Below, in pieces: positions 46,769-56,805 of a stretch of 64,000 nt of DNA. The position numbers and the translations under genes are program-made. The stretch comes from Stramenopiles sp. TOSAG23-2 (Eukaryota; Sar), in the NCBI GenBank assembly GCA_900128395.1, contig LT649244.1, forward strand, positions 1-64,000, written 5' to 3'. A model generated the notes under the pieces. That model saw nothing but the letters and a program-made list of their open reading frames with translations, ran no database searches and was not told the DNA's origin. Every line of letters starts with the position of its first letter. Within the stretch, counting starts at the first letter, position 1.

Positions 46769-49174
46769 ATGAAAATTAAATTAAAATGTAACTTGTATCC
46801 ACCTGGTCAAAAGCGAAGGTTATTGTCAACACTAATGTCCCTGGAAATACCATTTAATGTACCGCCTAATTGGGCTATTAAAAAAGTGTTATCTTTAAAG
46901 TTGTTTCTTGTAAAAACATGGAATATAAAACATGGTCATATACGTAAATTGGATTTAGAATCGACATATTTTGTAGATCTACATGGTATTGTCATTCATG
47001 ATGCAGATAGAATTGGTGCAGTGATAAGCGAAGGCGACATATTAAATTTGTTTCAAGGCGATAAAACAAACACTACAGTACCACAATCAAAGTTAAGTGG
47101 GACATTAGCAGCCAGTGGAAAGGAAACTTTAAGACGTGAATATGAAAGAAAACAAGAAGAATATATGAGGGAATTAATGCGGCCGAAGCCAAAAATAAAT
47201 TGGGAATTGAAGAAGCGTGTATATAAAGAGCATAAATCAACCCCGTTTGAGCTAGCTGGTATTGGCGCGACTGACCGTATGTTTGAGTCTTTCAAACATA
47301 ATGGCTTAGGGTTAAACGACGTGGACTCTCAAGGAAGAACAGCACTCTTAATTGCTGCAACATTTGATCATTATGACACATGTCATGAATTGTTAGAGGC
47401 TGGTGCAAATCCAGATATATTAGATTATGAAGGTTGGACTGCATTGGCAGCCGTATGCCGCTACGGGCATGTGAGTATATTGATTTTACTTTTAGACAAT
47501 GGTGCAGATCGGTCGTTACGTGCTACTGGTGGACCATGGCATATGGAACATCTGGTCGTACATGGAAAAGCATGTCAAGACAATGTGAAAAGGGATCAAG
47601 TATTATCAATTTTACGCGGTCATCGTATAGCTGGTTCATGGTTGGAAATTATCGACTCACACTGGTTATCGATTGGAGGTAGACCAGATTACGATGAAAT
47701 GATAAATAATACATCAGAGTTTTTAAGAAAATATGGCGAAAAATTAGAGAAAGAGGAAAAAGAGGAATTCGAAGCAATGGAAGAAGCAAAGAGAAATGGC
47801 ATGGAATATAAAAAAGAAAGCACAGAAAAAAATTCATCCTTAGATTTAATAGGGCCATGGAATTTACCATTAAAATCAAAGGATAGAAAAAACAACGAAG
47901 CCGTGATATTCCATATATTTCAACAAATGCTACAATCGACGAACAAAAATAAATCAAGACATTTTATACAACAAATTCCAATGGATTCAGATTTATTATT
48001 ATCACCAGAGGAACTTAAGAAAAAAAAGAAGAAAGAAAGAAAGAGAAAACAAAGAAATAAAGAAAAAGAAGAGGAGGAAGAAACGCCGATGGAAGAAATA
48101 GCTGAACATGTAATTACGAAAAATCAATTATTTGAATCATTGCGATCGGACAAAGAAGTCATTATGAACATGGCTAGATTTTCAACGTTTAAACCAATTT
48201 TACGGAATGAACTATTTAGCGATTTATATGATAGATTGATCACACGAACATCAGGTTTGTTAAATTTTTCAGAATTTTTACAATTTCTTGAATATGGTGA
48301 AAATGAAGGTGAAAACAGATTAATGTTAAGGAGATTATTCGATGCTATAGATTTTGATAACAGTGGAACCATCGAGAAAAAAGAACTTTTAACTGCTTTC
48401 AATTACAACAAAGATGTCGTGAGTCTTTTGAAGCGTAAGCCTAGTCTAGCAATCTTGCTAAGGCCGGAGTTGTTTAAGGAAAGCTTCTTTAAATTTGACA
48501 CAGATGAAAATGGAATGGTAAATTACGAAGAATTCGTTCATTTTGTAACTGTTAGCCAAGCTACAGCGAATCACAGAGCAAAACTTCGCGAAATTTTTGA
48601 TATTATTGATCATGACGGTAAAGAAATCATTACAAAAAGGGGTGTCCTAAAGGCATTTACAGTAAACAAAAAAATCATCAAGTTAGTCAATTCAGAGCCC
48701 TTGTTACGAATTTTATTAGTACCTAGATTATGGGAAAAGGCTTTCATGTCTATTGAGTCCAAATCAAGGAAGACAGACAAAGTCACCATAACATTTGAAG
48801 AATTTGCATCATTCGTTTTAAATCAGAAACATTCAAAAATTAATCCAGTCCTATTGGAATATTTATATCAATCCATCACATCTATGTCTGATGATTATTG
48901 TACAAGGCGTCAAATGTTTCGCAGTTTAACCAGAAATAAAAATATATACACAATCTTGAGTCAAACAGGACCTTTAAAACGTTTAGTGCAAGGCCCGGCA
49001 ATGTTAAAAGCATTTAAACGGTTGTCAAAAAAACGTGGATATTTCAGTCTTAAAGATTTTTTAATATTTGCTGCTAAATCAAAGAAAGAATTTCGAGAAG
49101 AAAAGAAACGAACAAGCATATTTAAAGAAGAGACTATAAATAGTTTAGAGACTGATAGTGATAAGGAATCATAA
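46769..49174 (+). CDS. Ankyrin-repeat/EF-hand protein
   Basis: The 801-residue protein opens with a possible ubiquitin-like fold (residues 1-100). Ankyrin repeats lie at about 188-255 (QGRTALLIAATFDHYDTCHE, LLEAGANPDILDYEGWTALA, VCRYGHVSILILLLDNGAD). A Lys/Glu coiled coil follows at about 310-460. EF-hands sit at about 515-620: RLFDAIDFDNSGTIEKKELL, FKFDTDENGMVNYEEFVHFV (both with good calcium-ligand spacing) and a degenerate IFDIIDHDGKEIITKRGVL. Calcium-responsive scaffolds of this kind are common in flagellated protists. No catalytic domain is visible. The ATG at 46769 is the first in frame. Confidence 0.7.
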   Translation: MKIKLKCNLYPPGQKRRLLSTLMSLEIPFNVPPNWAIKKVLSLKLFLVKTWNIKHGHIRKLDLESTYFVDLHGIVIHDADRIGAVISEGDILNLFQGDKTNTTVPQSKLSGTLAASGKETLRREYERKQEEYMRELMRPKPKINWELKKRVYKEHKSTPFELAGIGATDRMFESFKHNGLGLNDVDSQGRTALLIAATFDHYDTCHELLEAGANPDILDYEGWTALAAVCRYGHVSILILLLDNGADRSLRATGGPWHMEHLVVHGKACQDNVKRDQVLSILRGHRIAGSWLEIIDSHWLSIGGRPDYDEMINNTSEFLRKYGEKLEKEEKEEFEAMEEAKRNGMEYKKESTEKNSSLDLIGPWNLPLKSKDRKNNEAVIFHIFQQMLQSTNKNKSRHFIQQIPMDSDLLLSPEELKKKKKKERKRKQRNKEKEEEEETPMEEIAEHVITKNQLFESLRSDKEVIMNMARFSTFKPILRNELFSDLYDRLITRTSGLLNFSEFLQFLEYGENEGENRLMLRRLFDAIDFDNSGTIEKKELLTAFNYNKDVVSLLKRKPSLAILLRPELFKESFFKFDTDENGMVNYEEFVHFVTVSQATANHRAKLREIFDIIDHDGKEIITKRGVLKAFTVNKKIIKLVNSEPLLRILLVPRLWEKAFMSIESKSRKTDKVTITFEEFASFVLNQKHSKINPVLLEYLYQSITSMSDDYCTRRQMFRSLTRNKNIYTILSQTGPLKRLVQGPAMLKAFKRLSKKRGYFSLKDFLIFAAKSKKEFREEKKRTSIFKEETINSLETDSDKES

Positions 49175-49717
49175 GAAAGTAGATGAATGTCTCGATAATC
49201 TCACCAAAAATATGTATGATAGCGTGTTTTTATAGAAAAATACACGTGTGTACGTATCATACGAAGCGTAAAATATCATATGATATCTCTCTACCCAACT
49301 TTTTTTAAAATGGTATGCATATCATATCATATATATATTATATATATATCATACATGCATGTACATGTATGTATCACATTATACATAAAATATGTGATAT
49401 ATAATATCATATATGTACGCGTATATATATATACACACACACACACACACGTATATTTGTTTTCTTTCAGTTTCTCTCTTTTTACTATTTTTTTTTCTTT
49501 TATCTATATTTTATTTATATTTGTTGGCTTGTTACAAAGAACGCACTGTTAATGAATTATTAACATTAGTTTTCAGAAAAAATCAATCATTGCCACGTGC
49601 TACCGGTACATATCATATAATATATATATATACTTCGTATTATATATATATATAATACGTATATCACCAACTTTACTTTATTTCCTGTATATTTATTTAA
49701 CGTTAATACAAGTACAT
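49175..49717. other. Convergent 3' intergenic region
   Basis: No gene. It contains CATACGAAGCG near 49258, TA/CA microsatellites at 49330-49452, and TATACTTCGTATTATA near 49630, CG-centred words typical of gene ends in this window. Confidence 0.5.
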
Positions 49718-52039
49718 TTACATTTTGGCGCCTAAGGTTGCAAAAATACTAGGAGATGCAGGCTCGCCAAATTTCTTTGCAAGTTTTTTTAATTCCCAGT
49801 CAGTTGTTAATTTATGATGGTTTGGTTCTGCACCTTCCCAATGTGCATCCCATGCAACAGGCGCATCATCAACACTTGCAGTTTTCATTGCTTCCCACAT
49901 ACCAGGACCCCATCCGGCAGCATTAATCATATTTGTTCCTACTAATGCATGCGGTTCGCCAGTTTCCCCCCGTGGATAGAAGCGTCGAGATCCAGCTCTT
50001 TCTAGCAATTCATCAATCATGCGTGGTACGTTCATGTAGGTATCATAATATGTCTCATCACCATTACCGTAAACAGCATGTTGAAGACCTTTTAAAGGTT
50101 TATTTGGATTTTCTGATGCAGCTTTTAAATGATAATAAAATTCCCAGAAGTTTTTTGGTGGGTTACCATACATGCTTGATGTACATACAACTAAAAATTT
50201 CGTATTTTTCAATGAATTGAAATTAAAATCATTACCAGTAACAATTGAAGCAGGTTTTTCCAAATCGCCTCCCTCTGGGAACATTCCTAAAATATCTGTA
50301 GCATCACGCTCGGAATCACCCATGAAAAAGGATCCGAATACAAGTGCGACATCTTGACCACCAATATCTCCACTATCCATGGCTGGGGCACTATTATCAC
50401 TTCCTTCTGTGCCATCAGCTGCTGCTGTTAATTTACCAACTTCCGTTGTTACAGCTTCATCCCATTCGATGATATCAACTTCGTCACCAACAACTTCACC
50501 AACTTCTTGTGATGGTGCAGAGCTATAGGTGATAGTAATAGGATCAGCCCCATTATTCTGTGGAATGGTAATAGTAGTGGTACTACCTGGAACAGTTCCA
50601 GTTACAATAGGCGGTGGAGGTTGTTTTACATATTCAGAAGCAGATGCACCTGCAACACGTCCAAATACAACACATTCAAGCAAAGCTGAGCCACCAAGAC
50701 GATTACGTCCATGGATACCACCAGCTAACTCACCAGCAGCAAATAATCCTGGGATTACACGATTTGAACCATCGTATACACATTCTGATTTTGGACTAAT
50801 TGCAAGACCACCCATTGTGTAATGTACAACTGGGGTAACTTGTGCGACGTAAAAACTGTCATTAATATCAAATGGTGCATTTGTGAAATAAATTTTACCA
50901 AATGGATCCGTACCTTTCTTTGCATAATCATTATATTGATCAAATGATTCTTTTAATTGTGAGGTAGGGATGCCCATTTCTGCAGCAAGGTCAGCACCAC
51001 TGTCGAAATGCTTCATAACACGACGGGAGACGTAATGTTTACAATGCCAATCTAAATTTGATGCTGCAGCACTGTTCAATACAAGACGGTATGGTGCTTT
51101 GCCGTGTTCCCACATATTACCGGTTACATAATCACGTTTGCCGATATCATTGCAAAATCGAAAGCCATCGTTACCAAGTAAAATACCACCTTCACCACGC
51201 AATGCTTCTGCTGCTAAAAATTTAGTTTTATTGTCTGGATCATCTGGATTAACAAGACCAGTTGGATGCACTTGTACATGTTTCAACGCAATAGCTTTTG
51301 CACCAATATCCATGGCAATATCAATACCTTCGCCTTGGGAATGGTCACCGTTCGTTGTTGGCAAATGTACTAAATCTGGACGGATTTTTTCCAACAATGA
51401 ACCTTTATGGTTGCCGCCAGCACCATAACCACCAGTTGCTAATACAACAGCATCTGCTACAACGGTTTCCATTGCACCATCACCATTTTCAAATTCCACA
51501 CCAACAACACGACCATGTGGATCTTTAATAAGCTTTTTCGCAGAGGCATTGATTACTAAGTCACACGTACCATCTTCGGCATCAGCTAACTGTTCATATT
51601 TTTGCATAAGTGCAGAAGTAATCTCCATGCCTGGAAATTTACCACCAGATTTTGAACGATGCGTACGTTGATTTGTATGCCCACCTAAACGGGATACAGT
51701 ATCAAGAGCAAGACCAAAATTATCTTGGATCCAATGTACAGCACCTGCACTATTTCCTGCAATAACTTTTGCAAGTGGATATGGTGTAGGCATTGGACCA
51801 GTTTTCACACCAGTAGCGGAACGTACGGTATCCTCAAGAAACTGATCAACACTATCTTTCAAACCCATTTTAGCTTGTGTACGACTACCAGCACCATTAA
51901 TACCAGAAGTTGCTTTAGTACTATTACCACCAAGGAAAGGATTTTTTTCCAATAATGTTACTTGTACACCATTTTGTATGAGTGTATGTGCGGCTGATAA
52001 ACCTGATAAACCACCTCCAACAACAATTGCGCTTGGCAT
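49718..52039 (-). CDS. Soluble fumarate reductase flavoprotein fused to flavodoxin-like domain
   Basis: The 773-residue protein starts with the FAD-binding AIVVGGGLSGLSAAHTL, then LLEKNPFLGGNSTKATSGIN, and has the FRD core: GGHTNQRTHR, HVQVHPTGLVNP, ALRGEGGILLGNDGFRFCND and GLFAAGELAGGIHGRNRLGG. These match the FRD1/Osm1 type that reduces fumarate to succinate. Residues about 565-740 add a flavodoxin-like module (DVALVFGSFFMGDSERDATD, KFLVVCTSSMYGNPPKNFWE, YAVYGNGDETYYDTY-type strands), replacing the cytochrome b5-like domain known in other eukaryotes. The linker is Gly/Thr/Val-rich. The FMN module may feed electrons to FAD. No clear targeting peptide, so a cytosolic place is likely. Confidence 0.85.
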   Translation of the reverse strand: MPSAIVVGGGLSGLSAAHTLIQNGVQVTLLEKNPFLGGNSTKATSGINGAGSRTQAKMGLKDSVDQFLEDTVRSATGVKTGPMPTPYPLAKVIAGNSAGAVHWIQDNFGLALDTVSRLGGHTNQRTHRSKSGGKFPGMEITSALMQKYEQLADAEDGTCDLVINASAKKLIKDPHGRVVGVEFENGDGAMETVVADAVVLATGGYGAGGNHKGSLLEKIRPDLVHLPTTNGDHSQGEGIDIAMDIGAKAIALKHVQVHPTGLVNPDDPDNKTKFLAAEALRGEGGILLGNDGFRFCNDIGKRDYVTGNMWEHGKAPYRLVLNSAAASNLDWHCKHYVSRRVMKHFDSGADLAAEMGIPTSQLKESFDQYNDYAKKGTDPFGKIYFTNAPFDINDSFYVAQVTPVVHYTMGGLAISPKSECVYDGSNRVIPGLFAAGELAGGIHGRNRLGGSALLECVVFGRVAGASASEYVKQPPPPIVTGTVPGSTTTITIPQNNGADPITITYSSAPSQEVGEVVGDEVDIIEWDEAVTTEVGKLTAAADGTEGSDNSAPAMDSGDIGGQDVALVFGSFFMGDSERDATDILGMFPEGGDLEKPASIVTGNDFNFNSLKNTKFLVVCTSSMYGNPPKNFWEFYYHLKAASENPNKPLKGLQHAVYGNGDETYYDTYMNVPRMIDELLERAGSRRFYPRGETGEPHALVGTNMINAAGWGPGMWEAMKTASVDDAPVAWDAHWEGAEPNHHKLTTDWELKKLAKKFGEPASPSIFATLGAKM

Positions 52040-52656
52040 AATTGATATCTTTTTTGTTTTAAATATTATTTCCTTTCGTATTGATTTAATGATATATCAC
52101 GTATATATATATAATTATATATATGTATATATGTGTAAATATATATGTTTGTATATGTCTATATCTTTATATATATATGTATATTTGGATATTTTCATTC
52201 ATTCTGTGTCTGACGATTCATGTGCAAATAATCGAATTTTATCATATAATGATATTTGCATGTTAATTTGCATGTTAATTGGCACACGATTAAGGCACGT
52301 GCTATTTCGATCCTCCAGGAAAAAGTGATGGAGTAAAATACGAAAAAAGATAAAATATCGGATTTTGCACCACCAGGACCACCTTAATTTAATATAACTT
52401 GTGTCACCAATCACCAATCTAAATCAATCACCAAAAAAAAAATGCATTAATCATCACCAAAAAGAGAATCACCACCACCAATACCACACATAAATAATAT
52501 CTTAATCTTTATTAAAATGTATTCACACATTATCAATGTACATACACCACACTACATATACATCAGTATATATACTATACAAACATACATACAAAAATAT
52601 AATAATTATATCATTATTATTAACTCGATTGTTTTAATACCACAAATAGCATTTGC
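52040..52656. other. Divergent 5' intergenic region
   Basis: No gene. A 13-bp tandem repeat TTTGCATGTTAA x2 near 52255-52280, then CACCA-rich sequence at 52370-52490. It should hold the promoters of the fumarate reductase and aldo-keto reductase genes. Confidence 0.5.
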
Positions 52657-53649
52657 ATGATCAACATAACAAAACGATTATTTAGTTCGATAAAAGTAAT
52701 ACAACAAATTGAAACAAAAGTTTATATTATGTCAAAAACAATTAAATTAAATAATAATTTAGCAATACCACAACTTGGATATGGAACATATATGCGGAAA
52801 GATACGTATGAGGATGTTGGTGGTGTGAAGCAAGCTGTATTGAAAGCGTTGGAGATCGGATATCGACATATAGATTGTGCATCGTTTTACAAAAATGAAA
52901 AGGAGGTTGGCCAAGCTATCAAAGAAAGTGGTATTCCAAGAAATGAATTATTTATTACTGGTAAAGTCTGGAATGATTTTCAAGGTCTTGAACGTGCAAA
53001 AGTTAGTTTCTTAAAATCAATGGAAGATTTAGATATTGACTATTTTGATTTATTTTTAGTTCATTGGCCTTTACCAGGGTACCATTGCGAGACATACAAA
53101 TGTTTAGAGCAATTGCAAAAAGATGGAAAAGTGAAAAGTATCGGCTTAAGTAATTATACAATTGATGATTATGAAGAGTTGGAAAAAAGTGGAATATCTG
53201 TGAAACCTGTATGTAATCAAGTTGAAGTGAATCCTGGTTTATATAGGAAGAAAACAATTGATTATTTCATGGAGAAAGATATTATTATTGCTGCTTACAA
53301 GCCTTTACGTGCTGGTAAAATATTAAAAAATCAAACTGTAATTGATATGGCAAGTAAATATAACATATCACCTGCTAGATTATCGATATTATGGGGGTTA
53401 CAACATGATATGATTGTTATACCGAAATCATCGAATCCAAAAAATATGCTAGATAATTTTGTATCAAGTAGTAGTAGTAACGATGATGATAATAACAGTG
53501 GTGATGTGACAATATCAAAAGAAGATATGGCAACATTAGATGCTTTGACGACGGACGACGACAAAAAAGCTTGGTATGAACATTATCTTAGTCGTCGTGG
53601 GCAAGATCCACCACCAAAAGGTGAAAAACGGAAATCGATGGAGGAATGA
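52657..53649 (+). CDS. Aldo-keto reductase
   Basis: An NAD(P)H-dependent oxidoreductase of the AKR superfamily (330 residues). The catalytic tetrad is complete: D73 and Y78 in HIDCASFYKNE, K103 in ITGKVWND, and H136 in FLVHWPLPG. Further AKR signatures are GYGTYMRKD near the start, KSIGLSNYT, VCNQVEVNPGLY and the cofactor-binding VIPKSSNPKNMLDNF, with the KSxxxxR-type motif altered to KSSNPKN. An Asp/Asn/Ser-rich insert lies before the C terminus. The first 24 residues are basic and could be a presequence; MSKTIKLNN at residue 25 is the alternative start. The TGA at 53647 is followed in the same frame by the next gene. Confidence 0.88.
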   Translation: MINITKRLFSSIKVIQQIETKVYIMSKTIKLNNNLAIPQLGYGTYMRKDTYEDVGGVKQAVLKALEIGYRHIDCASFYKNEKEVGQAIKESGIPRNELFITGKVWNDFQGLERAKVSFLKSMEDLDIDYFDLFLVHWPLPGYHCETYKCLEQLQKDGKVKSIGLSNYTIDDYEELEKSGISVKPVCNQVEVNPGLYRKKTIDYFMEKDIIIAAYKPLRAGKILKNQTVIDMASKYNISPARLSILWGLQHDMIVIPKSSNPKNMLDNFVSSSSSNDDDNNSGDVTISKEDMATLDALTTDDDKKAWYEHYLSRRGQDPPPKGEKRKSMEE

Positions 53650-53655
53650 CTCTCC

Positions 53656-54360
53656 ATGCAAGATAAAATGAAGTTATTAGATTCCATAAATCGTTTGAAA
53701 TTGTTTCCAAAAATTTATATTAATAAAAAAATAAATAAATACAGTTTAACAAATGATTGGGATGGAATTGGCAATAACAACGTTGTGGAGGATGATAATA
53801 ATAATAACTGTATGAAAACAAATGCATCTGATAATGATATTAAATGTATTCCACCACCAATTTTACCAAGCCAACCAATGTCCATTTGTATTCGAATGGG
53901 TATAGGAAGTTTTAGTAGTTATACACGTCAATCAATTTTACATTGTGGTATAAGTGATTCCAATGGAAAAGTATATCATTTTGATGAAAATGGATATAAT
54001 AATGAATCTAATTGGTATGAGAGTTTATCCATGCAATTAATAGCAATGTCACCGATTAATAATAATAATAATAATAGCAAAGGTAAGAACTATAACGACA
54101 TAGATGAACAAATCATCAACAAAGAACAATGGGATGAAAATTTGAAACGATATCATATATATCATCAAAATAATTTACAAAAATGCATTTATCATGCAAA
54201 GGAGAATAATTGTTATGATTATGTAACTGATTTTTTAAATATGGTACAATGGAATAATTTCACAAACCATACCAAAAATGTCATCGTGAAAACATATTTA
54301 GAACCACTGGTTTTAAATATGGAAAATTATTTGTATATGTGGAAGGAGTTAGTTAATTAA
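53656..54360 (+). CDS. MKRN2OS-like protein, in frame with the preceding reductase
   Basis: A 234-residue protein resembling the MKRN2 opposite-strand family, whose function is unknown. Matching regions are HCGISDSNGKVYHFDENGY, WYESLSMQLI, a central Trp-Asp helix (EQWDENLKRYH) and ENNCYDYVTDFLNMVQWNNF, where NCYDY..DFLN parallels the family's NCYSYALTFIN. Poly-Asn stretches interrupt it. The ATG is only 6 bases after the aldo-keto reductase TGA and lies in the same frame, so it has no room for its own promoter beyond the reductase coding region. It could be made from a shared transcript, by TGA readthrough, or the TGA could be an error. Confidence 0.6.
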   Translation: MQDKMKLLDSINRLKLFPKIYINKKINKYSLTNDWDGIGNNNVVEDDNNNNCMKTNASDNDIKCIPPPILPSQPMSICIRMGIGSFSSYTRQSILHCGISDSNGKVYHFDENGYNNESNWYESLSMQLIAMSPINNNNNNSKGKNYNDIDEQIINKEQWDENLKRYHIYHQNNLQKCIYHAKENNCYDYVTDFLNMVQWNNFTNHTKNVIVKTYLEPLVLNMENYLYMWKELVN

Positions 54361-54734
54361 CGACAAAATCAAGAGTGCATTTAGATATCATTTTAAAAGA
54401 TAAATATGTGTGTGGGTATTAAATTATTATTTAAATGATATCATATTCGTATATACGAGTAATATAATCAATATATGATATCTAATATAATAATTTGAAA
54501 TAATTTACAAAAATGTACGCGTAATTTTATATGATGCCATACTATTTTTCAAAAAACATTTTTTATTTTTATATACGAGGAGAGTGTATTCATATATATA
54601 TTATATTTTATAAAAAATAAAATATTTTTTTAAAAAATATACTCGTATTTTTCTCATATCATATTACTTTTATTTTCATTAAAATGTGTGTTCATCATCA
54701 TGTCATGCTCTCTCTCTCTCTCTCTCTCTCTCCC
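54361..54734. other. Convergent 3' intergenic region
   Basis: No gene. A long AT hairpin with TATACGAGGAG and ATACTCGTATTTTTCTC arms spans about 54572-54657, and a CT microsatellite at about 54710-54732 touches the transporter stop. Confidence 0.5.
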
Positions 54735-56216
54735 TTATGTCATCTCTACAAATGATGGCGATCTACTACCAACTAATCTTGCCATATTTAAATCATCATC
54801 ATCGTCTTCATCAATTTCCATATCATTTTCATCGTTCAATTGTGTATAATACCCTGCCTCATTTTGTTTATGAGATAGTGTTGTATTATTTATATCAACA
54901 GAATTAATGAAATTTGCTACATAAATAGCACCAATGAAACCAAATATAGAAAATACTAGAAATGGAAAACCTTGAAAGTAAACATCGTTTACATCTTCTT
55001 TTTCCCTATATACCTTGCTAAGTTTATCGGAATATGAAAATAGTAATCCACATGGTATAGTCAATACAAATGATGCAATTGCACGACATTGACTCATAGC
55101 ACCCATTATAGCTCCTTGTTCCTCGGAAGATACAAAACTACTTGTAACACTATCCAGCATAGTATTTGCAGTAAAACATAGAAATGCAAAACTTGCAGGT
55201 ACAAAAAATGCAATGTAAAAAGATTCTTGTATAATCCCATAACCAATATCTTTAAAAGCATAAAATAAAAATCCAATTACAATGACTTGTTTCCGGCCAA
55301 ATTGTTTTGCAATAAACTTAATATTTAAATTTGCAATGATACCCATAATGCCAGATACCATTACAAAACTTATATAATTTGGACTTTTATCCTTAAAGCG
55401 TAATTGCATGTATGGTCCGAAGCCTGTTGTAACTGGCTGAAATGCAGCAACTCTTAAAATATTCAACATTGCCATATGTTTTATATTCGGTTTAGCATTC
55501 ATAATGTATGTTATGCTATCAAATAAATTGATACTTCGATCATTTTCATCTTTCATCTTTTCAATTTCAGTTCTATTAACTGTACCTTTTGGCAAAAAAA
55601 CGGATACTAAAACACCAAATCCTATTAAGAATATACCAACATATCTCAAAAGCAATGTATGAGCATCTAATACTGGTTGAAAATCAGCTACTTCTTCTTC
55701 AATAGCCCATTTCTCAAATGTCATACCACGGAGTGGGTATTTACCTTCAATCACCGCGCCCAAACCACCACCTAGCAAGAATCCGAATGCTATTGTTGCG
55801 TACATGATCCCTAAATTTTTCATTTTTTCATCTGGAAGTGAATTGTCGATAATGTATGATTGTAAAATGCAAACAACAGCTTGGCCTATGCCGCTACAAA
55901 TTACCATGGCAATTAAAACTGACATAATTGATAGCTCGTTATGAAATGATAGACTTATCAAAGGAGCTGGCATCATCGCTGTTGTAATGGCAAGTGGAAT
56001 ATTTCTTCCAATTTTATCTGATAATTTCCCACCTAATGGAGAAACAAAGAACGTTATGAAATTGATGCATGTAGCAACAATTGCAGTTACGGTTTGTGTG
56101 TCTGTTCCATAATTTTTATTCAATATGGAAATCCATGCAAAGATAGGCAATAATGTAGATAGACCTATTAGCAATGGCAGGGTGTAAACTAATTGCCATG
56201 CAACCATGATAATCAA
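54735..56216 (-). CDS. Major facilitator superfamily transporter
   Basis: A 493-residue membrane protein with about 12 hydrophobic segments in two sets of six. The family motif A is visible after TM2 as GGKLSDKIGRN (GxLxDxxGR), and the TM4-5 region contains AMVICSGIGQAVVCILQSYI. A charged loop at about 215-240 (NRTEIEKMKDENDR) separates the halves. The C-terminal tail is acidic with an Asp run. It resembles drug:H+ antiporter or TetA-like members, but the substrate cannot be inferred. The first two ATGs (56216 and 56207) are both possible starts. Confidence 0.85.
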   Translation of the reverse strand: MIIMVAWQLVYTLPLLIGLSTLLPIFAWISILNKNYGTDTQTVTAIVATCINFITFFVSPLGGKLSDKIGRNIPLAITTAMMPAPLISLSFHNELSIMSVLIAMVICSGIGQAVVCILQSYIIDNSLPDEKMKNLGIMYATIAFGFLLGGGLGAVIEGKYPLRGMTFEKWAIEEEVADFQPVLDAHTLLLRYVGIFLIGFGVLVSVFLPKGTVNRTEIEKMKDENDRSINLFDSITYIMNAKPNIKHMAMLNILRVAAFQPVTTGFGPYMQLRFKDKSPNYISFVMVSGIMGIIANLNIKFIAKQFGRKQVIVIGFLFYAFKDIGYGIIQESFYIAFFVPASFAFLCFTANTMLDSVTSSFVSSEEQGAIMGAMSQCRAIASFVLTIPCGLLFSYSDKLSKVYREKEDVNDVYFQGFPFLVFSIFGFIGAIYVANFINSVDINNTTLSHKQNEAGYYTQLNDENDMEIDEDDDDDLNMARLVGSRSPSFVEMT

Positions 56217-56805
56217 TCTATATTGTTACGTATGTGTGAGTACTCTATATATATTGTTTGAATGTTTGGATATCTATATATTATAGACATTTTCCCACGA
56301 GAGGATAGTTCAATGTATCTATATATATATCTTTTTGATTATTATTCGATCTGGCTAATTTTGTGCCATGTGTGACGTGTGGTACCATCATTCACGCGCT
56401 GAATGTGCTGCGTAGATCTATACCATGTATACCTCCTGTGCTGAACTTTACTACACCCCAAAAACCTTTGTGTGAATTTAATGAATTTAAGGGAATTAGC
56501 ATGTTGAAATAGATTTGAAATACTGAACAAGCTCTAACACATGTTTACGACAGTACTAGTACTGTAGCATTAGCATCATTTTGATATTGATGTGTGGCCA
56601 TACTGTATGTGGTGAGAAGATGCTGCAGTTGTTAATAATAATAATGTTATTATTTTTTTTTTGTTGTAAATTAATTTCTATAATTTTGAATTTAAACATA
56701 GATTTGGAAATAGAGTCCTCTACAACGCCAGCACGTCAATAATAGTAAGTTAATAATAATAATAGTTATTATTATTGCTGTTACTTATTTTAAAACAAAA
56801 ATAAA
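56217..56805. other. Divergent 5' intergenic region
   Basis: No gene. Moderately GC-richer sequence at 56370-56470 and TAA/TAG trinucleotide repeats near 56630-56650 and 56735-56775 before the topoisomerase ATG. Confidence 0.5.

Noticed and set aside
49280-49655. ORFs with His/Thr and Tyr/Ile repeats
   Set aside because: Translations of CA and TA microsatellites.
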